Positions 52,913 through 62,220 are shown, counted from the first letter of the stretch. The stretch is DNA of 64,000 bases from Tenacibaculum discolor (GCF_003664185.1 NZ_RCCS01000009.1:1-64000); one strand, 5' to 3'. A program made the numbers and translations. Notes: generated from the letters alone by a model not told the origin.

Positions 52913-53971
52913 ATGAAAAGATTTACATCAATAGCTAAGCGCCTTATATTCTTCTTATTCAATATTATATTTTGGGTAGGTGTTTATTTCTTTTACACAT
53001 ACTTCTTAGGATACGGAAGCTCTAACACTGCTTATGTAGACACTTTTTCAGCATACTTAATGCCTGTAACCATATTTCTAAGTTATTTCATTATTTTATA
53101 TTTAATTCCAAAATACCTACTTAAGAAAAAGTATTTTCTTTTTATTCTATACAGCTGCTATACCTTTATTATATCATTTACAGCTATTTTGCTCTCTATT
53201 TTCTTTGGTTTAGTATTTTCTTCTTTTTTAGAAGGAACCAACACGAAGAGCTTAACTAAATCTTTACCATTAGTCATAATTGGTGTGTACTTTATTGTTA
53301 TTATAGCAACCTCTTTAAGTTTAATTATTTACAATTATCTATCTAGCATAAAAAACGAAAACTTAAAAAACAAATTCCTGCACACCCAACTACAGCTAAA
53401 AGAACAAGAGCTGAAATTTTTAAAAATGCAGATTCATCCGCATTTTTTGTTTAATACATTGAATACCTTATACGGATTTGCCTTAAAAAAATCGGAAGAG
53501 GCTCCTGATATGATTTTAAAGCTCTCTAATTTGTTAGACTATATTTTATATCAAGTAGACAAACCCTCTGTTCTTTTAAAAAATGAAATCCAGCACATTG
53601 ACGATTATATTTCTTTAGAAAAAGTGCGTTTTCAAGAGAGTTTACAAGTTGAATTCTCTAAGAATTTACATAACGAAACCACCCAAGTATCTCCCATGTT
53701 ATTATTACCTTTTGTTGAAAATGCTTTTAAACATGGAGTTCAAATTGACGGAGTATTAAGTGTTAACATCAGCTTAAAAACAACTAAAGATTCCTTGTTT
53801 TTTCGTATTGAGAACACTTCCCAAAAAAATAAAATAGATAAAAATGGAATTGGACTAGAAAACATTCAAAAAAGATTAAAAATGCTTTACAATAATCAGT
53901 TTAAACTTCATTTAGCATTAGAAGAAAACCAATTTATCGTAGACTTAAAAATTCCTTTAACAAATGGCTAA
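52913..53971 (+). CDS. LytS-type sensor histidine kinase, membrane-embedded sensor
   Basis: 352 residues from ATG 52913 (MKRFTSIAKRL); the 25 codons before it lack similarity. Four membrane helices (about 10-30, 48-68, 75-102, 118-142) form the sensor, a coiled linker follows, then the His_kinase domain with H177 in QIHPHFLFNTLN and the ATPase with LPFVENAFKHG and the G-box GIGLENIQKRL. Overlaps the regulator gene by 8 bases. It resembles the flavobacterial LytS group without a periplasmic sensor. Confidence 0.92.
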   Translation: MKRFTSIAKRLIFFLFNIIFWVGVYFFYTYFLGYGSSNTAYVDTFSAYLMPVTIFLSYFIILYLIPKYLLKKKYFLFILYSCYTFIISFTAILLSIFFGLVFSSFLEGTNTKSLTKSLPLVIIGVYFIVIIATSLSLIIYNYLSSIKNENLKNKFLHTQLQLKEQELKFLKMQIHPHFLFNTLNTLYGFALKKSEEAPDMILKLSNLLDYILYQVDKPSVLLKNEIQHIDDYISLEKVRFQESLQVEFSKNLHNETTQVSPMLLLPFVENAFKHGVQIDGVLSVNISLKTTKDSLFFRIENTSQKNKIDKNGIGLENIQKRLKMLYNNQFKLHLALEENQFIVDLKIPLTNG

Positions 53972-54674
53972 TAAAATAACTTGTGTAATTGTTGACGACG
54001 AACCCATAGCAAGGGAAATTCTAGAATCATTCATAGATAAAACCCCTAACCTAGAATTAATTTCTAGTTGTAAAAATGCTATGGAAGCATTACAAGTTGC
54101 ACAAACAGAAAATATCGATTTATTTTTCCTAGATATTAATATGCCTGAAATTACAGGATTAAGTTTAGCTAAAATTATCAATAATAAATCACAAATAATA
54201 TTTACCACTGCTTACAGAGATTATGCGGTTGATGGTTTTAACCTAAGTGTAATAGACTACTTATTAAAACCTATTGCTTTTGACCGATTTTTACAAGCAA
54301 TCCAAAAAGTTACTGAACCTACTAATAGTAACATGAAAGTTTCTACAGAAAATGATAACAAAAAGGATTTTATGTTTGTAAGGGCTGATAGAAAAATGGT
54401 TAAGATTAACTTTAAAGATATTTTATACATTGAAAGTTTAGGTGACTATGTTAAAGTTTTTACCAATAACGACACTGTAATAACTAGGGAAACCATTAGT
54501 AACTTTGAAGCCACATTACCAAGTGATTGCTTTATAAGAGTTCATCGTTCTTATATTGTTTCAATATCTAAAATTTCCTCATATACTAACGAATATATTG
54601 AGATTGCTAAAAAAGCTGTACCAATAAGTAGGAGCTACAAAGAAAGCGTTTTACAAAAATTAGCACAAGTGTAA
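53964..54674 (+). CDS. LytTR-family response regulator
   Basis: 236 residues. The receiver domain has D11-D12, the phosphoacceptor D57 (LFFLDINMPEI), a Thr in IIFTTAY and Lys in LLKPI. The LytTR domain contains DILYIESLGDYVKVF and CFIRVHRSYIVSI. Translationally coupled to the kinase by an 8-base overlap. The divergent TolQ-like genes are possible targets, which is inference from position. Confidence 0.94.
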   Translation: MANKITCVIVDDEPIAREILESFIDKTPNLELISSCKNAMEALQVAQTENIDLFFLDINMPEITGLSLAKIINNKSQIIFTTAYRDYAVDGFNLSVIDYLLKPIAFDRFLQAIQKVTEPTNSNMKVSTENDNKKDFMFVRADRKMVKINFKDILYIESLGDYVKVFTNNDTVITRETISNFEATLPSDCFIRVHRSYIVSISKISSYTNEYIEIAKKAVPISRSYKESVLQKLAQV

Positions 54675-54683
54675 GCGAAATTC

Positions 54684-54691
54684 TATCTTTA
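54684..54691 (+). promoter_or_regulatory. Possible -7 box of the mevalonate decarboxylase gene
   Basis: TATCTTTA, one base off TAnnTTTG, 18 bases before the TTG start codon at 54710. Its position supports that start. Confidence 0.45.
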
Positions 54692-54709
54692 CGGCAAAAT
54701 TTTTACACG

Positions 54710-55795
54710 TTGAATACATCAGATTTCTTATTTCTTTCTCAAGATAAAAAAGTAGATAACTTAACTGTTACATGGCAAACACCTAGTAATATTGCTTTGG
54801 TAAAATACTGGGGAAAAAGCGAACCTCAAATTCCTAAAAATGCCTCGATAAGCTTTACATTAAACAATTGTCACACAACTACAAAAATTGAGTTCACAAA
54901 GACATTACCAAAAAATCAAGCAGAATTTGAGTTATTTTTTGAAGGAAAAAAGAAAGATGATTTTAAACCTAAAATAACCAAATTCTTTGAAAGAATTCAA
55001 AAATACTGTACGTATATTTTAGAGTATAACATGGTTATTTCTTCTGAAAATTCTTTTCCTCATAGTAGTGGTATTGCTTCTTCTGCAAGCGGAATGAGTG
55101 CTATTGCCATGTGTTTAATGAACTTAGAAAAAGAGTTAAACCCAAATTTAACTGAGGAGTATATTAACAAAAAAGCTTCCTTTTTAGCTCGTTTAGGATC
55201 AGGGAGCGCTAGTAGAAGTATAGAAGGCCCATTAGTAGTTTGGGGAAATCATCCTAAGATTGTAGGAAGTTCAGATTTATTTGGTATAAAATTCCCTTAT
55301 AAAATTCATCCTATTTTTGAAGATTACCAAGATGCAATTTTATTAGTTGATAAAGGAGAAAAACAAGTTTCAAGTACGGTTGGACATAATTTAATGCATG
55401 ACCATCCGTATGCAGAAAACCGTTTTACACAAGCTAATGAAAATTTAGAAAAACTTTCAAAAATTCTTCAAAATGGAGATGTCAAAGCTTTCATTAACCT
55501 TGTTGAAAGTGAAGCTTTAACATTACATGCCATGATGTTAACCAGTAATCCGTATTTTATTTTAATGAAACCTAACACTCTAGAAATCATTAATAAAATA
55601 TGGGAATACAGACAAGAAAATGATAGTAATGTCTGTTTTACATTAGATGCAGGAGCAAATGTACACGTATTATACCCCAATTCAGAAAAGACTGAAATTG
55701 AAGTATTTATTAAGAATGTTTTAGCTGCATACTGCCAAAAAAATCATTATATTTGTGATAGTGTGGGTTTTGGCGCGAGACCTATTTTAACCTAA
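54710..55795 (+). CDS. mvaD: Diphosphomevalonate decarboxylase, TTG start
   Basis: Converts mevalonate 5-diphosphate to isopentenyl diphosphate with ATP. 361 residues. Conserved WQTPSNIALVKYWGK, the ATP loop PHSSGIASSASG, RLGSGSASRSI and the catalytic Asp in LDAGANVHVL. The N-terminus (NTSDFLFLSQDKK) is conserved-looking and no ATG precedes the WQTPSNIALVKYWGK block, so TTG 54710 is the best start. First gene of a four- or five-gene isoprenoid cluster. Confidence 0.96.
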   Translation: MNTSDFLFLSQDKKVDNLTVTWQTPSNIALVKYWGKSEPQIPKNASISFTLNNCHTTTKIEFTKTLPKNQAEFELFFEGKKKDDFKPKITKFFERIQKYCTYILEYNMVISSENSFPHSSGIASSASGMSAIAMCLMNLEKELNPNLTEEYINKKASFLARLGSGSASRSIEGPLVVWGNHPKIVGSSDLFGIKFPYKIHPIFEDYQDAILLVDKGEKQVSSTVGHNLMHDHPYAENRFTQANENLEKLSKILQNGDVKAFINLVESEALTLHAMMLTSNPYFILMKPNTLEIINKIWEYRQENDSNVCFTLDAGANVHVLYPNSEKTEIEVFIKNVLAAYCQKNHYICDSVGFGARPILT

Positions 55796-55808
55796 ATTCC
55801 CAACTATT

Positions 55809-56303
55809 ATGAGAACTTCAACATTAATAATAGCCCTTTTTATTGGTTTTATAACCAATTCAGTTACTGCACAAGACACTATTTGGTTCGATAAAAATTG
55901 GCACGAAACAACAAAAGGAGATCATGAGTATTATAGACCAGCTCCTAAAAGAATGAATAACGGTTTTTGGATTGTAGATTACTACAAAAACGGACAAATT
56001 CAGATGGAAGGTTTTAGTACTGTAAACATTCCTAACGAGGAAGTCTTCGATGGTTTAGTACTATATTATCATGAAAACGGAAAACCTTTTCACAGAGCTA
56101 ATTACAAAAAAGGAAAACTCCACGGAATTCGAAAAGTATATTATGAATCTGGTGAGTTGAAAGAAGAAGGAAAGTATGAAGAAGGTGAAAGAGTAGGTAT
56201 ATGGAAAACTTTTTATAAGAATGGTAAAATAGAAACAAAAGGCAAATACCGAGACAACGAAAAAGTTGGTGTTTGGAAAACTTTTTACAAAAACGTGTAC
56301 TAG
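55809..56303 (+). CDS. Exported MORN/YwqK-like repeat protein
   Basis: 164 residues with a signal peptide (to about 21, SVTAQ). A row of MORN-like beta hairpins follows (YYKNGQIQMEGF, YYHENGKPFHRANYKKGKLHG, YYESGELKEEGKYEEGERVG, FYKNGKIETKGKYRDNEKVG). Such proteins are often listed as YwqK-family antitoxins, but no toxin gene is adjacent. Its place between mvaD and the mevalonate kinase gene may simply reflect operon position. Function unknown. Confidence 0.8.
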   Translation: MRTSTLIIALFIGFITNSVTAQDTIWFDKNWHETTKGDHEYYRPAPKRMNNGFWIVDYYKNGQIQMEGFSTVNIPNEEVFDGLVLYYHENGKPFHRANYKKGKLHGIRKVYYESGELKEEGKYEEGERVGIWKTFYKNGKIETKGKYRDNEKVGVWKTFYKNVY

Positions 56304-56316
56304 TTTGTAAACTAGT
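56299..56316. promoter_or_regulatory. 18-base palindrome at the mevalonate kinase promoter
   Basis: ACTAGTTT-GT-AAACTAGT is a perfect inverted repeat (56299-56306 with 56309-56316). It covers the stop codon of the preceding gene and includes the -33 TTTG (56304-56307) of the next promoter, as expected of an operator. No T-run follows. Confidence 0.5.
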
Positions 56317-56335
56317 GGTTTTACTCGTATGTTTG
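56304..56335 (+). promoter_or_regulatory. Predicted promoter of the mevalonate kinase gene
   Basis: TTTG at 56304-56307 and TATGTTTG at 56328-56335, spacer 20 bases, 19 bases before the ATG. Confidence 0.7.
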
Positions 56336-56354
56336 CACTGTAATTAAAACACCT

Positions 56355-57281
56355 ATGAAAGGACCCTTATTTTACGCAAAAATATTACTCTTTGGTGAGT
56401 ACGGAATCATTAAAGATTCCAAAGGATTAGCAATACCTTTTAGTTCTTATAAAGGGGCATTAAAATCTGCAAACAATTTAACTGGAGAAGCAAAAAAATC
56501 AAATGATAGTTTAGCTAATTTTTATACATATTTGGCTAACTTAAATTCTGATATTGTTTCTTTTGATTTAAATTCTTTAAAAAGTGATATTGATAACGGA
56601 ATGTATTTCGATTCTTCAATACCTCAAGGGTACGGAGTAGGAAGTTCAGGAGCATTAGTAGCTTCAATCTACGATAAGTACGCTAATAATAAAATTACAG
56701 TTTTAGAAAACTTAACAAGAGATAAGCTTTTAAGTTTAAAGCAAATTTTTTCTTTGATGGAATCTTTTTTCCATGGAAAAAGTTCTGGGTTAGACCCTTT
56801 AAACTCATACTTAAGTTTACCTATTTTAATCAATTCAAAAGAACATATTGAACCAGCTGGAATTCCTTCTCAAAAAGAAGGAAAAGGTGCTGTTTTCTTA
56901 CTAGATTCTGAACAAATTGGTGAAACTGAACCTATGGTTAACATCTTTATGAATAAGATGAAAAATGAAGGTTTTAGAAAAATGGTTAGTGAAGAGTTTG
57001 CAACACATACTGATGCTTGTATTGAAGACTTTTTACAAGGAAACGTTAAATCGTTGTTTGGTAATGTAAAAAAACTATCAAAAGTAGTTTTAGCTAATTT
57101 TAAACCAATGATTCCTACTGCTTTTCATAAAGTATGGGAAAAAGGTATACAAACCAACGATTACTATTTAAAGCTTTGTGGTTCTGGTGGTGGAGGTTAC
57201 ATCTTAGGATTTACTGAAGATTATGAAAAAGCAAAAAACAGTTTAAAAGATTATAAATTAGAATTAGTGTATCGCTTTTAA
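56355..57281 (+). CDS. mvk: Mevalonate kinase
   Basis: Phosphorylates mevalonate at O-5. 308 residues of the GHMP family. Motif 1 is FYAKILLFGEYGII. Motif 2 is PQGYGVGSSGALVAS. The following KSSGLDPLNSYLSLP has the catalytic-type Asp. Motif 3 is CGSGGGGYILGF. Nine bases before the prenyltransferase gene. Confidence 0.93.
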   Translation: MKGPLFYAKILLFGEYGIIKDSKGLAIPFSSYKGALKSANNLTGEAKKSNDSLANFYTYLANLNSDIVSFDLNSLKSDIDNGMYFDSSIPQGYGVGSSGALVASIYDKYANNKITVLENLTRDKLLSLKQIFSLMESFFHGKSSGLDPLNSYLSLPILINSKEHIEPAGIPSQKEGKGAVFLLDSEQIGETEPMVNIFMNKMKNEGFRKMVSEEFATHTDACIEDFLQGNVKSLFGNVKKLSKVVLANFKPMIPTAFHKVWEKGIQTNDYYLKLCGSGGGGYILGFTEDYEKAKNSLKDYKLELVYRF

Positions 57282-57290
57282 AATGCTACT

Positions 57291-58208
57291 ATGAGTACGT
57301 TTAAAAACAATACATTTTTCTTAAAAATATTTAGCCTTTTATCAGTCATAAGAGGTTACAACATTTTAGTACTAATAGCAGCCCAATATTTGGCTGCTAT
57401 TTTTATTTTCTCTGATACAAAATCAATTAAGCCCGTAGTTTTTGATTGGCATTTACTCTATTTGGTAATTGCTACTGTTTGTGTTGTTGCTTCTGGGTAT
57501 ATTATTAATAATTTTTACGATAAGAAAGCTGATATTATTAACAGACCCATAAAAACAGGGTTAGATTCTTACGTAAAACAAGAAACAAAACTAACTTTAT
57601 ACTTTACTTTAAATTTTATTGGTTTTTTCTTCGGATGGCTAGTATCATGGCGTGCAGCATTGTTTTTCTCTGTATATATATTTGGAATTTGGTTCTATTC
57701 ACATAAATTAAAAAAGTATCCGTTAATAGGATTAATTACAGCTACTGTATTAACCATACTTCCCTTTTTTGTAATATTTGTGCACTATAAAAACTTTTCA
57801 AAGGTAATTTTTATACATGCAATCTTTCTTTTTTTAGTTATCATGATTCGTGAACTCATGAAAGATTTGGAAAATATTAAAGGGGCTATTGCTAATAATT
57901 ATAATACTTTTCCTGTAAAATATGGGGAGCGTAACGCTAAAAAGTTAATCATTTTATTAATGGTATTAACCTTAGTACCTATTGGAGTATTATTTAACTA
58001 TCCTGCTATTGAGTACATGAAGTACTATTTTTATTTAGCAGCTATTACCTTAATTTTTGTCGGCTTATACACTTGGAAATCGACAAAAAACAATCAATAT
58101 CGTTTGGCTCACAACATCTTAAAGGTTTTATTATTAATAGGTGTCTTTAGTTTATTATTTATTGATAAATCTTTAATTGTAGATAAAGTAGTAGAGGTTT
58201 TAGATTAA
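57291..58208 (+). CDS. UbiA-family prenyltransferase
   Basis: 305-residue membrane prenyltransferase with about eight helices. The first Asp-rich motif is NNFYDKKADIINRPIK (N/DxxxDxxxD type). The second is DLENIKGAIANNY. Flavobacterial members are often called geranylgeranylglycerol-phosphate geranylgeranyltransferase; the true acceptor is not known from sequence. It follows mevalonate kinase at 9 bases, so isoprenoid supply and use are co-transcribed. Confidence 0.85.
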   Translation: MSTFKNNTFFLKIFSLLSVIRGYNILVLIAAQYLAAIFIFSDTKSIKPVVFDWHLLYLVIATVCVVASGYIINNFYDKKADIINRPIKTGLDSYVKQETKLTLYFTLNFIGFFFGWLVSWRAALFFSVYIFGIWFYSHKLKKYPLIGLITATVLTILPFFVIFVHYKNFSKVIFIHAIFLFLVIMIRELMKDLENIKGAIANNYNTFPVKYGERNAKKLIILLMVLTLVPIGVLFNYPAIEYMKYYFYLAAITLIFVGLYTWKSTKNNQYRLAHNILKVLLLIGVFSLLFIDKSLIVDKVVEVLD

Positions 58209-58225
58209 AAACCAAATAATTACCG

Positions 58226-58233
58226 TAAATTTG
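58226..58233 (+). promoter_or_regulatory. Possible -7 box of the pseudouridine synthase gene
   Basis: TAAATTTG, 20 bases before the ATG. The upstream box is weak. Confidence 0.5.
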
Positions 58234-58253
58234 CAGACTTTTAAAATTTAATT

Positions 58254-59090
58254 ATGAATTCAAAAAACTCGTCGAGAGGACGACAAGCTGGACGCAACAG
58301 CAATCCTCAAGGAAAAAATCAATTCAAAAAAGATTTCAGAAAACCTAAAAGCAACAAACCTGCTGAGAAAAAAACTGAAAACACAGGAATTCGTTTAAAC
58401 AAGTTCATCTCTAATTCAGGTATTTGTTCTCGTAGAGAGGCTGACACTTACATTGAACATGGAAGTGTTTCTGTTAACGGAAAATTAGTTACAGAAATGG
58501 GTTATAAAGTTCAACCGACTGATGAAGTTCGTTTTGATGGAACTTTAATTTCTATGGAGCAGAAGCGTTATGTTTTATTAAACAAACCTAAAAACTACAT
58601 TACTACCATGGAAGACGATCGCGGTCGTAAAACTGTGATGGAATTAGTAGGAAACGCCACTAAAGAACGTATTTATCCTGTTGGAAGGTTGGATAGAAAT
58701 ACTACCGGCTTATTACTTTTTACCAATGATGGTGAATTGGCAAAAAAATTAACTCACCCTAAGCATAACGTTCGTAAATTATACCATGCGTCTTTAGATA
58801 AGAAATTAAGCATTGCTGATTTAGAGAAATTACGTGGTGATGTAATTATTGAAGGAAGAAAGGTATTTATTGATGCTGTTTCTTATGTAGAAGGAGAACG
58901 CAAAACAGAAGTAGGTATTGAAATTCACTCAGGAAGGAACCGTATTGTTCGTAAGATTTTTGAACATTTCGGATACACAGTTATTAAGCTTGACAGAGTG
59001 ATTTTTGCTGGTTTAACTAAAAAGAATTTACCTCGTGGTAGATGGCGTGAATTGACACAACAAGAAATTAACACATTACAAATGTTATAA
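58254..59090 (+). CDS. rluB: Ribosomal large-subunit pseudouridine synthase, RluB/RluF type
   Basis: 278 residues. A basic, low-complexity N-terminal tail (about 1-45) is followed by an S4 RNA-binding domain (RLNKFISNSGICSRREADTYI) and the RsuA/RluB catalytic domain with the Asp in GRLDRNTTGLLLFTNDG. Modifies 23S rRNA. The exact site cannot be told. Ends at a bidirectional terminator. Confidence 0.92.
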   Translation: MNSKNSSRGRQAGRNSNPQGKNQFKKDFRKPKSNKPAEKKTENTGIRLNKFISNSGICSRREADTYIEHGSVSVNGKLVTEMGYKVQPTDEVRFDGTLISMEQKRYVLLNKPKNYITTMEDDRGRKTVMELVGNATKERIYPVGRLDRNTTGLLLFTNDGELAKKLTHPKHNVRKLYHASLDKKLSIADLEKLRGDVIIEGRKVFIDAVSYVEGERKTEVGIEIHSGRNRIVRKIFEHFGYTVIKLDRVIFAGLTKKNLPRGRWRELTQQEINTLQML

Positions 59091-59095
59091 AATAA

Positions 59096-59122
59096 AAATC
59101 CCGAGCTAAGGCTCGGGATTTT
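59096..59122. terminator. Bidirectional terminator between rluB and the HMA protein gene
   Basis: AAATCCCGAGC pairs with GCTCGGGATTT around TAAG, followed by Ts. Serves two convergent units. Confidence 0.9.
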
Positions 59123-59125
59123 TTA

Positions 59126-59491
59126 TTATTTCTTTGTTTTTTTGTGATCTTCTTGCACTTTTTCATCACGATATTTACAACATTCATGTAAATTATCATA
59201 CGCTTCTTTAGGTGCTTTAAAATCTTTCGTGTCGTGTCCTACACCTGCAATAGTTTTTTTAACTGTTTCTGTAGTTGTCTTACGTTCATCAATAATTAAA
59301 CTTAATTCATGTGTATTAACATCCCATTTTGCATACTTTACACCTTTAGTTTTTAATGCTGCTTTTTCAATACGCTGTTTACACATCATACAAACACCAT
59401 CTACTTCAAAAGAGACTTTAGCATTTTTTTTCTGAGCAAATGCTGATGTACTTAATAGTAAAACTACTGCTAATAAAAATATATTTTTCAT
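59126..59491 (-). CDS. Exported heavy-metal-associated (HMA) domain protein
   Basis: 121 residues with a signal peptide (to about 19, AFAQ). An HMA ferredoxin-like fold carries the metal motif GVCMMCKQRIEKA. A second thiol patch, HECCKYRDE, follows near residue 104, and the tail is Lys-rich. Probably binds copper or a similar soft metal in the periplasm. Last gene of a module with the TonB receptor and the HYC_CC_PP protein. Confidence 0.88.
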   Translation of the reverse strand: MKNIFLLAVVLLLSTSAFAQKKNAKVSFEVDGVCMMCKQRIEKAALKTKGVKYAKWDVNTHELSLIIDERKTTTETVKKTIAGVGHDTKDFKAPKEAYDNLHECCKYRDEKVQEDHKKTKK

Positions 59492-59512
59492 CTATTCTTT
59501 ATTTTTTATTTA

Positions 59513-61750
59513 TTAATCTATTTTAAATCGTAATCCTGCATAGAAGTTACTCCCAAAAACTGGTGCGTATATAATTGTAGTATCAAAATTTGCTCCAAAT
59601 GGATTGTCACTTCCCAATATAGGATTTTTTTGTTTATAATTTGTAATGTTTTCAGCCCCTGCATACACTTCAAACTTTTTTGAAAACACTTTTGTTATTT
59701 GAGTATTTAACAAGTTATAGCTATCCGAATGCGTCGGTAACTGGTTATTTGTATTAGGTAAACGTTGTTCTCCAATCCAATTATAAGTTACATCAAACTT
59801 CCAACTAGCATCACTTTCTTCGGTTTTAGTTTCGTAAGATACATTAGCAAAAAAGCGATGTTTTGCTTGTAAAGCCTTTGCTAAATTTCCTGACTTATAA
59901 TCTGTAGAAACATCATAAAACTTATACGAAAATCGAGTATTAAAGTATGGAATAATGTTTTGATTCATCTCTACCTGAAAGCTATTCGCTATACTTTTCC
60001 CTTCTAAGTTATAGAAAAAAATTTCTTGTGGGTTTTCCCAATCGACTACCACCTGATTTGAGAAGTTTGTTTGATAAAAATCAAATGTTACATCTCCTTT
60101 TCTTCCAAAGAATTTATATCCCTGTAAAAAAGACACTCCGTAATTCCAAGCAACTTCTGGATCTAAACCATAAATATTTCCGCCAGCATTTTCAATAGTA
60201 ATTGCTCTTGATGAAGCGAAAAGTTGTTGATTCTCTGCAAAAATATTAGCACTTCGTTTTCCTCTTCCAACAGAAGCTCTTAACACCCCTCTTCCCCAAG
60301 GAACATAACGCATGTGCAACCTAGGTGTTACAAAGGTTCCTAATAAGTTATGATGATCTAATCGAAGTCCTGCAGTAACACTTAAATTATCGGCATTATC
60401 ATAAGCGTATTCAAAAAATGCACCTACAGAGTTTTCTTTTCTATCAAAATTCGGATTCATTGCTGCACTAACAAATTCATCGTATTTATCATAGGTAAAG
60501 CTAGCCCCTGTTTTAAATTTATTACGAGTATCTCCAATAATAGAACTAAACATGAAGTTGCTATAAAAGCTTTCATGCTGAATATTATAGTCTCTCAATC
60601 CAAAATATGAATCTTGTTTATGACTGCTGTAAGCTGCTTGAACCCCCATATTTTGAAAAGGCATATCTGGAAAAACATATCCTATTTTTAACGATGTATC
60701 AAAACGCTTGGTTTTAATTTCACTTCCCCAGACAGTATTAGACCCTTTATCCTCTTCTGGGTTGAAGTTAATCTCTCCTACTTGTTTTGAATCGTCTAAA
60801 TACCTAAAATTGATAAAACTTACCCAACCTTTTTCAGCATCTGTATATTGCCAACGATTCATCACGTTAATTTGTTCTGCTAAAGGATTATCTAAAAAAT
60901 TGTCGTTGTTTTTATCAAACTTTTCTCCTCTATAATTTCCATGAACATAAAAACCTGTTTGCCATTTTTCACTCACTTTCTGATTAAAATGAGTATTTAA
61001 TTCTAACCTACCTCCTACTGCTCCATAAGCATTAAGGTAAAACTTATGATTAGTTGATGGTTTTACTAACTCTGTATTTATTTGACCTGAAATACTTTCA
61101 AAACCGTTAACAACACTACCTGCTCCTTTTGTTATTTGAATACTTTCTACCCAAGTTCCAGGTGTGAATGTTAATCCGAATGCTTGTGCTGCTCCTCTAA
61201 TCGACGGGATGTTTTCTTGAGTAATCAACAAATACGGACTTGTTAAGCCTAACATTTGAATTTGTTTTGTACCCGTTAATGCATCAGAAAAATTAACATC
61301 AATAGATGGGTTGGTTTCAAAGCTTTCGGACAGGTTACAGCAAGCTGCTTTTAACAATTCATCACTATTAATAGTCACCAAGTTCTGTGTTTGTAAATAC
61401 GACCTTTGTGTTGAGCCTTTTTTGGCTGAAACAGCCACCTCATTTAACGTATTACTATCTGTTAAATAATGATTGATTGGTTTTGTACTGTTAACATTTA
61501 TTGTATCTGTCTTATAACCGACAAAACTTATTATTAATTTTTTATACTCCTTCTTATACGGAATTTTAAACTCTCCTTTTTGGTCTGTTGTAGCTCCAAC
61601 ACTCGTATGTAACCAATATACATTGGCCCCGAAAATTCCTAAATCCTTTTTTGGATAATTTTTATCTTTAATAGTTCCTGTTAACACTTCTTGAGCAAAT
61701 AACATGGATGGTATCAGTAAACATATACTGATTAAAAATTTATTTTTCAT
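59513..61750 (-). CDS. TonB-dependent receptor, probably for a metal
   Basis: 745-residue outer-membrane receptor: signal peptide (to about 19), a carboxypeptidase-D-like domain (about 20-108), a plug (about 110-235) with an unusual Cys pair in LLKAACCNLSESFE, then a beta-barrel ending in YAGLRFKID. The Cys pair and the neighbouring HMA protein suggest copper or a metal chelate as substrate, which is inference. Lies 21 bases before the HMA gene. Confidence 0.93.
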   Translation of the reverse strand: MKNKFLISICLLIPSMLFAQEVLTGTIKDKNYPKKDLGIFGANVYWLHTSVGATTDQKGEFKIPYKKEYKKLIISFVGYKTDTINVNSTKPINHYLTDSNTLNEVAVSAKKGSTQRSYLQTQNLVTINSDELLKAACCNLSESFETNPSIDVNFSDALTGTKQIQMLGLTSPYLLITQENIPSIRGAAQAFGLTFTPGTWVESIQITKGAGSVVNGFESISGQINTELVKPSTNHKFYLNAYGAVGGRLELNTHFNQKVSEKWQTGFYVHGNYRGEKFDKNNDNFLDNPLAEQINVMNRWQYTDAEKGWVSFINFRYLDDSKQVGEINFNPEEDKGSNTVWGSEIKTKRFDTSLKIGYVFPDMPFQNMGVQAAYSSHKQDSYFGLRDYNIQHESFYSNFMFSSIIGDTRNKFKTGASFTYDKYDEFVSAAMNPNFDRKENSVGAFFEYAYDNADNLSVTAGLRLDHHNLLGTFVTPRLHMRYVPWGRGVLRASVGRGKRSANIFAENQQLFASSRAITIENAGGNIYGLDPEVAWNYGVSFLQGYKFFGRKGDVTFDFYQTNFSNQVVVDWENPQEIFFYNLEGKSIANSFQVEMNQNIIPYFNTRFSYKFYDVSTDYKSGNLAKALQAKHRFFANVSYETKTEESDASWKFDVTYNWIGEQRLPNTNNQLPTHSDSYNLLNTQITKVFSKKFEVYAGAENITNYKQKNPILGSDNPFGANFDTTIIYAPVFGSNFYAGLRFKID

Positions 61751-61809
61751 TTTTTATCTATCACACTGTATTTTATAATTCTTATTTACTTGTAAATAGA
61801 GTTATAAAA

Positions 61810-62220
61810 TCATATGATAAAAACTTCGTGAAGTACCTGTATGTCGGAAAACAGTTTGGGTGGTATATACAACCTGTGTGGAACAAACTGTTTTTCTAAA
61901 TTTAGAAATAATTGTTTGTTATGAATATATGAAGTTACTGCTGTGGCAATCTTTGCAAAGATTACTTTTTCAACAGGTGATTTTTGAATTTGAGTTTGTC
62001 CTTTTAAAAACTCCACATCGTCTTTACAACATGAAGGCTCTATTGTGTTGCTCTCACAACTATCTTTCTCTACATCATTACAGCTATCTACGCTTCCTAC
62101 ATAAGAAACAGCCACTAAGGAATCTCCACAAAAGTGTTTTTCTACATTAAAAGAAAATGTAGATAGTAACACAACTAGTGCTAAGAGTGTAGCTGTTATT
62201 TTAGAAACGAATTTCTTCAT
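61810..62220 (-). CDS. HYC_CC_PP family protein
   Basis: 136 residues from the ATG at 62220 (MKKFVSKITATL). The TTG at 62229 lies in the promoter -7 box and is rejected. Signal-like N-terminus, then KHFCGD (the HYC position), further Cys in DSCNDVEKDSCES, the pair SCCKD, and YIPPKL near the end (the PP position). The spaced His/Cys residues look metal-binding. First gene of the unit with the TonB receptor and HMA protein; a shared role in copper handling is inferred. Confidence 0.85.
   Translation of the reverse strand: MKKFVSKITATLLALVVLLSTFSFNVEKHFCGDSLVAVSYVGSVDSCNDVEKDSCESNTIEPSCCKDDVEFLKGQTQIQKSPVEKVIFAKIATAVTSYIHNKQLFLNLEKQFVPHRLYIPPKLFSDIQVLHEVFII

Noticed and set aside
55809..56303. 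Toxin-antitoxin locus suggested by the YwqK-like protein
   Set aside because: It is an exported MORN-repeat protein inside an isoprenoid cluster, with no toxin candidate next to it.
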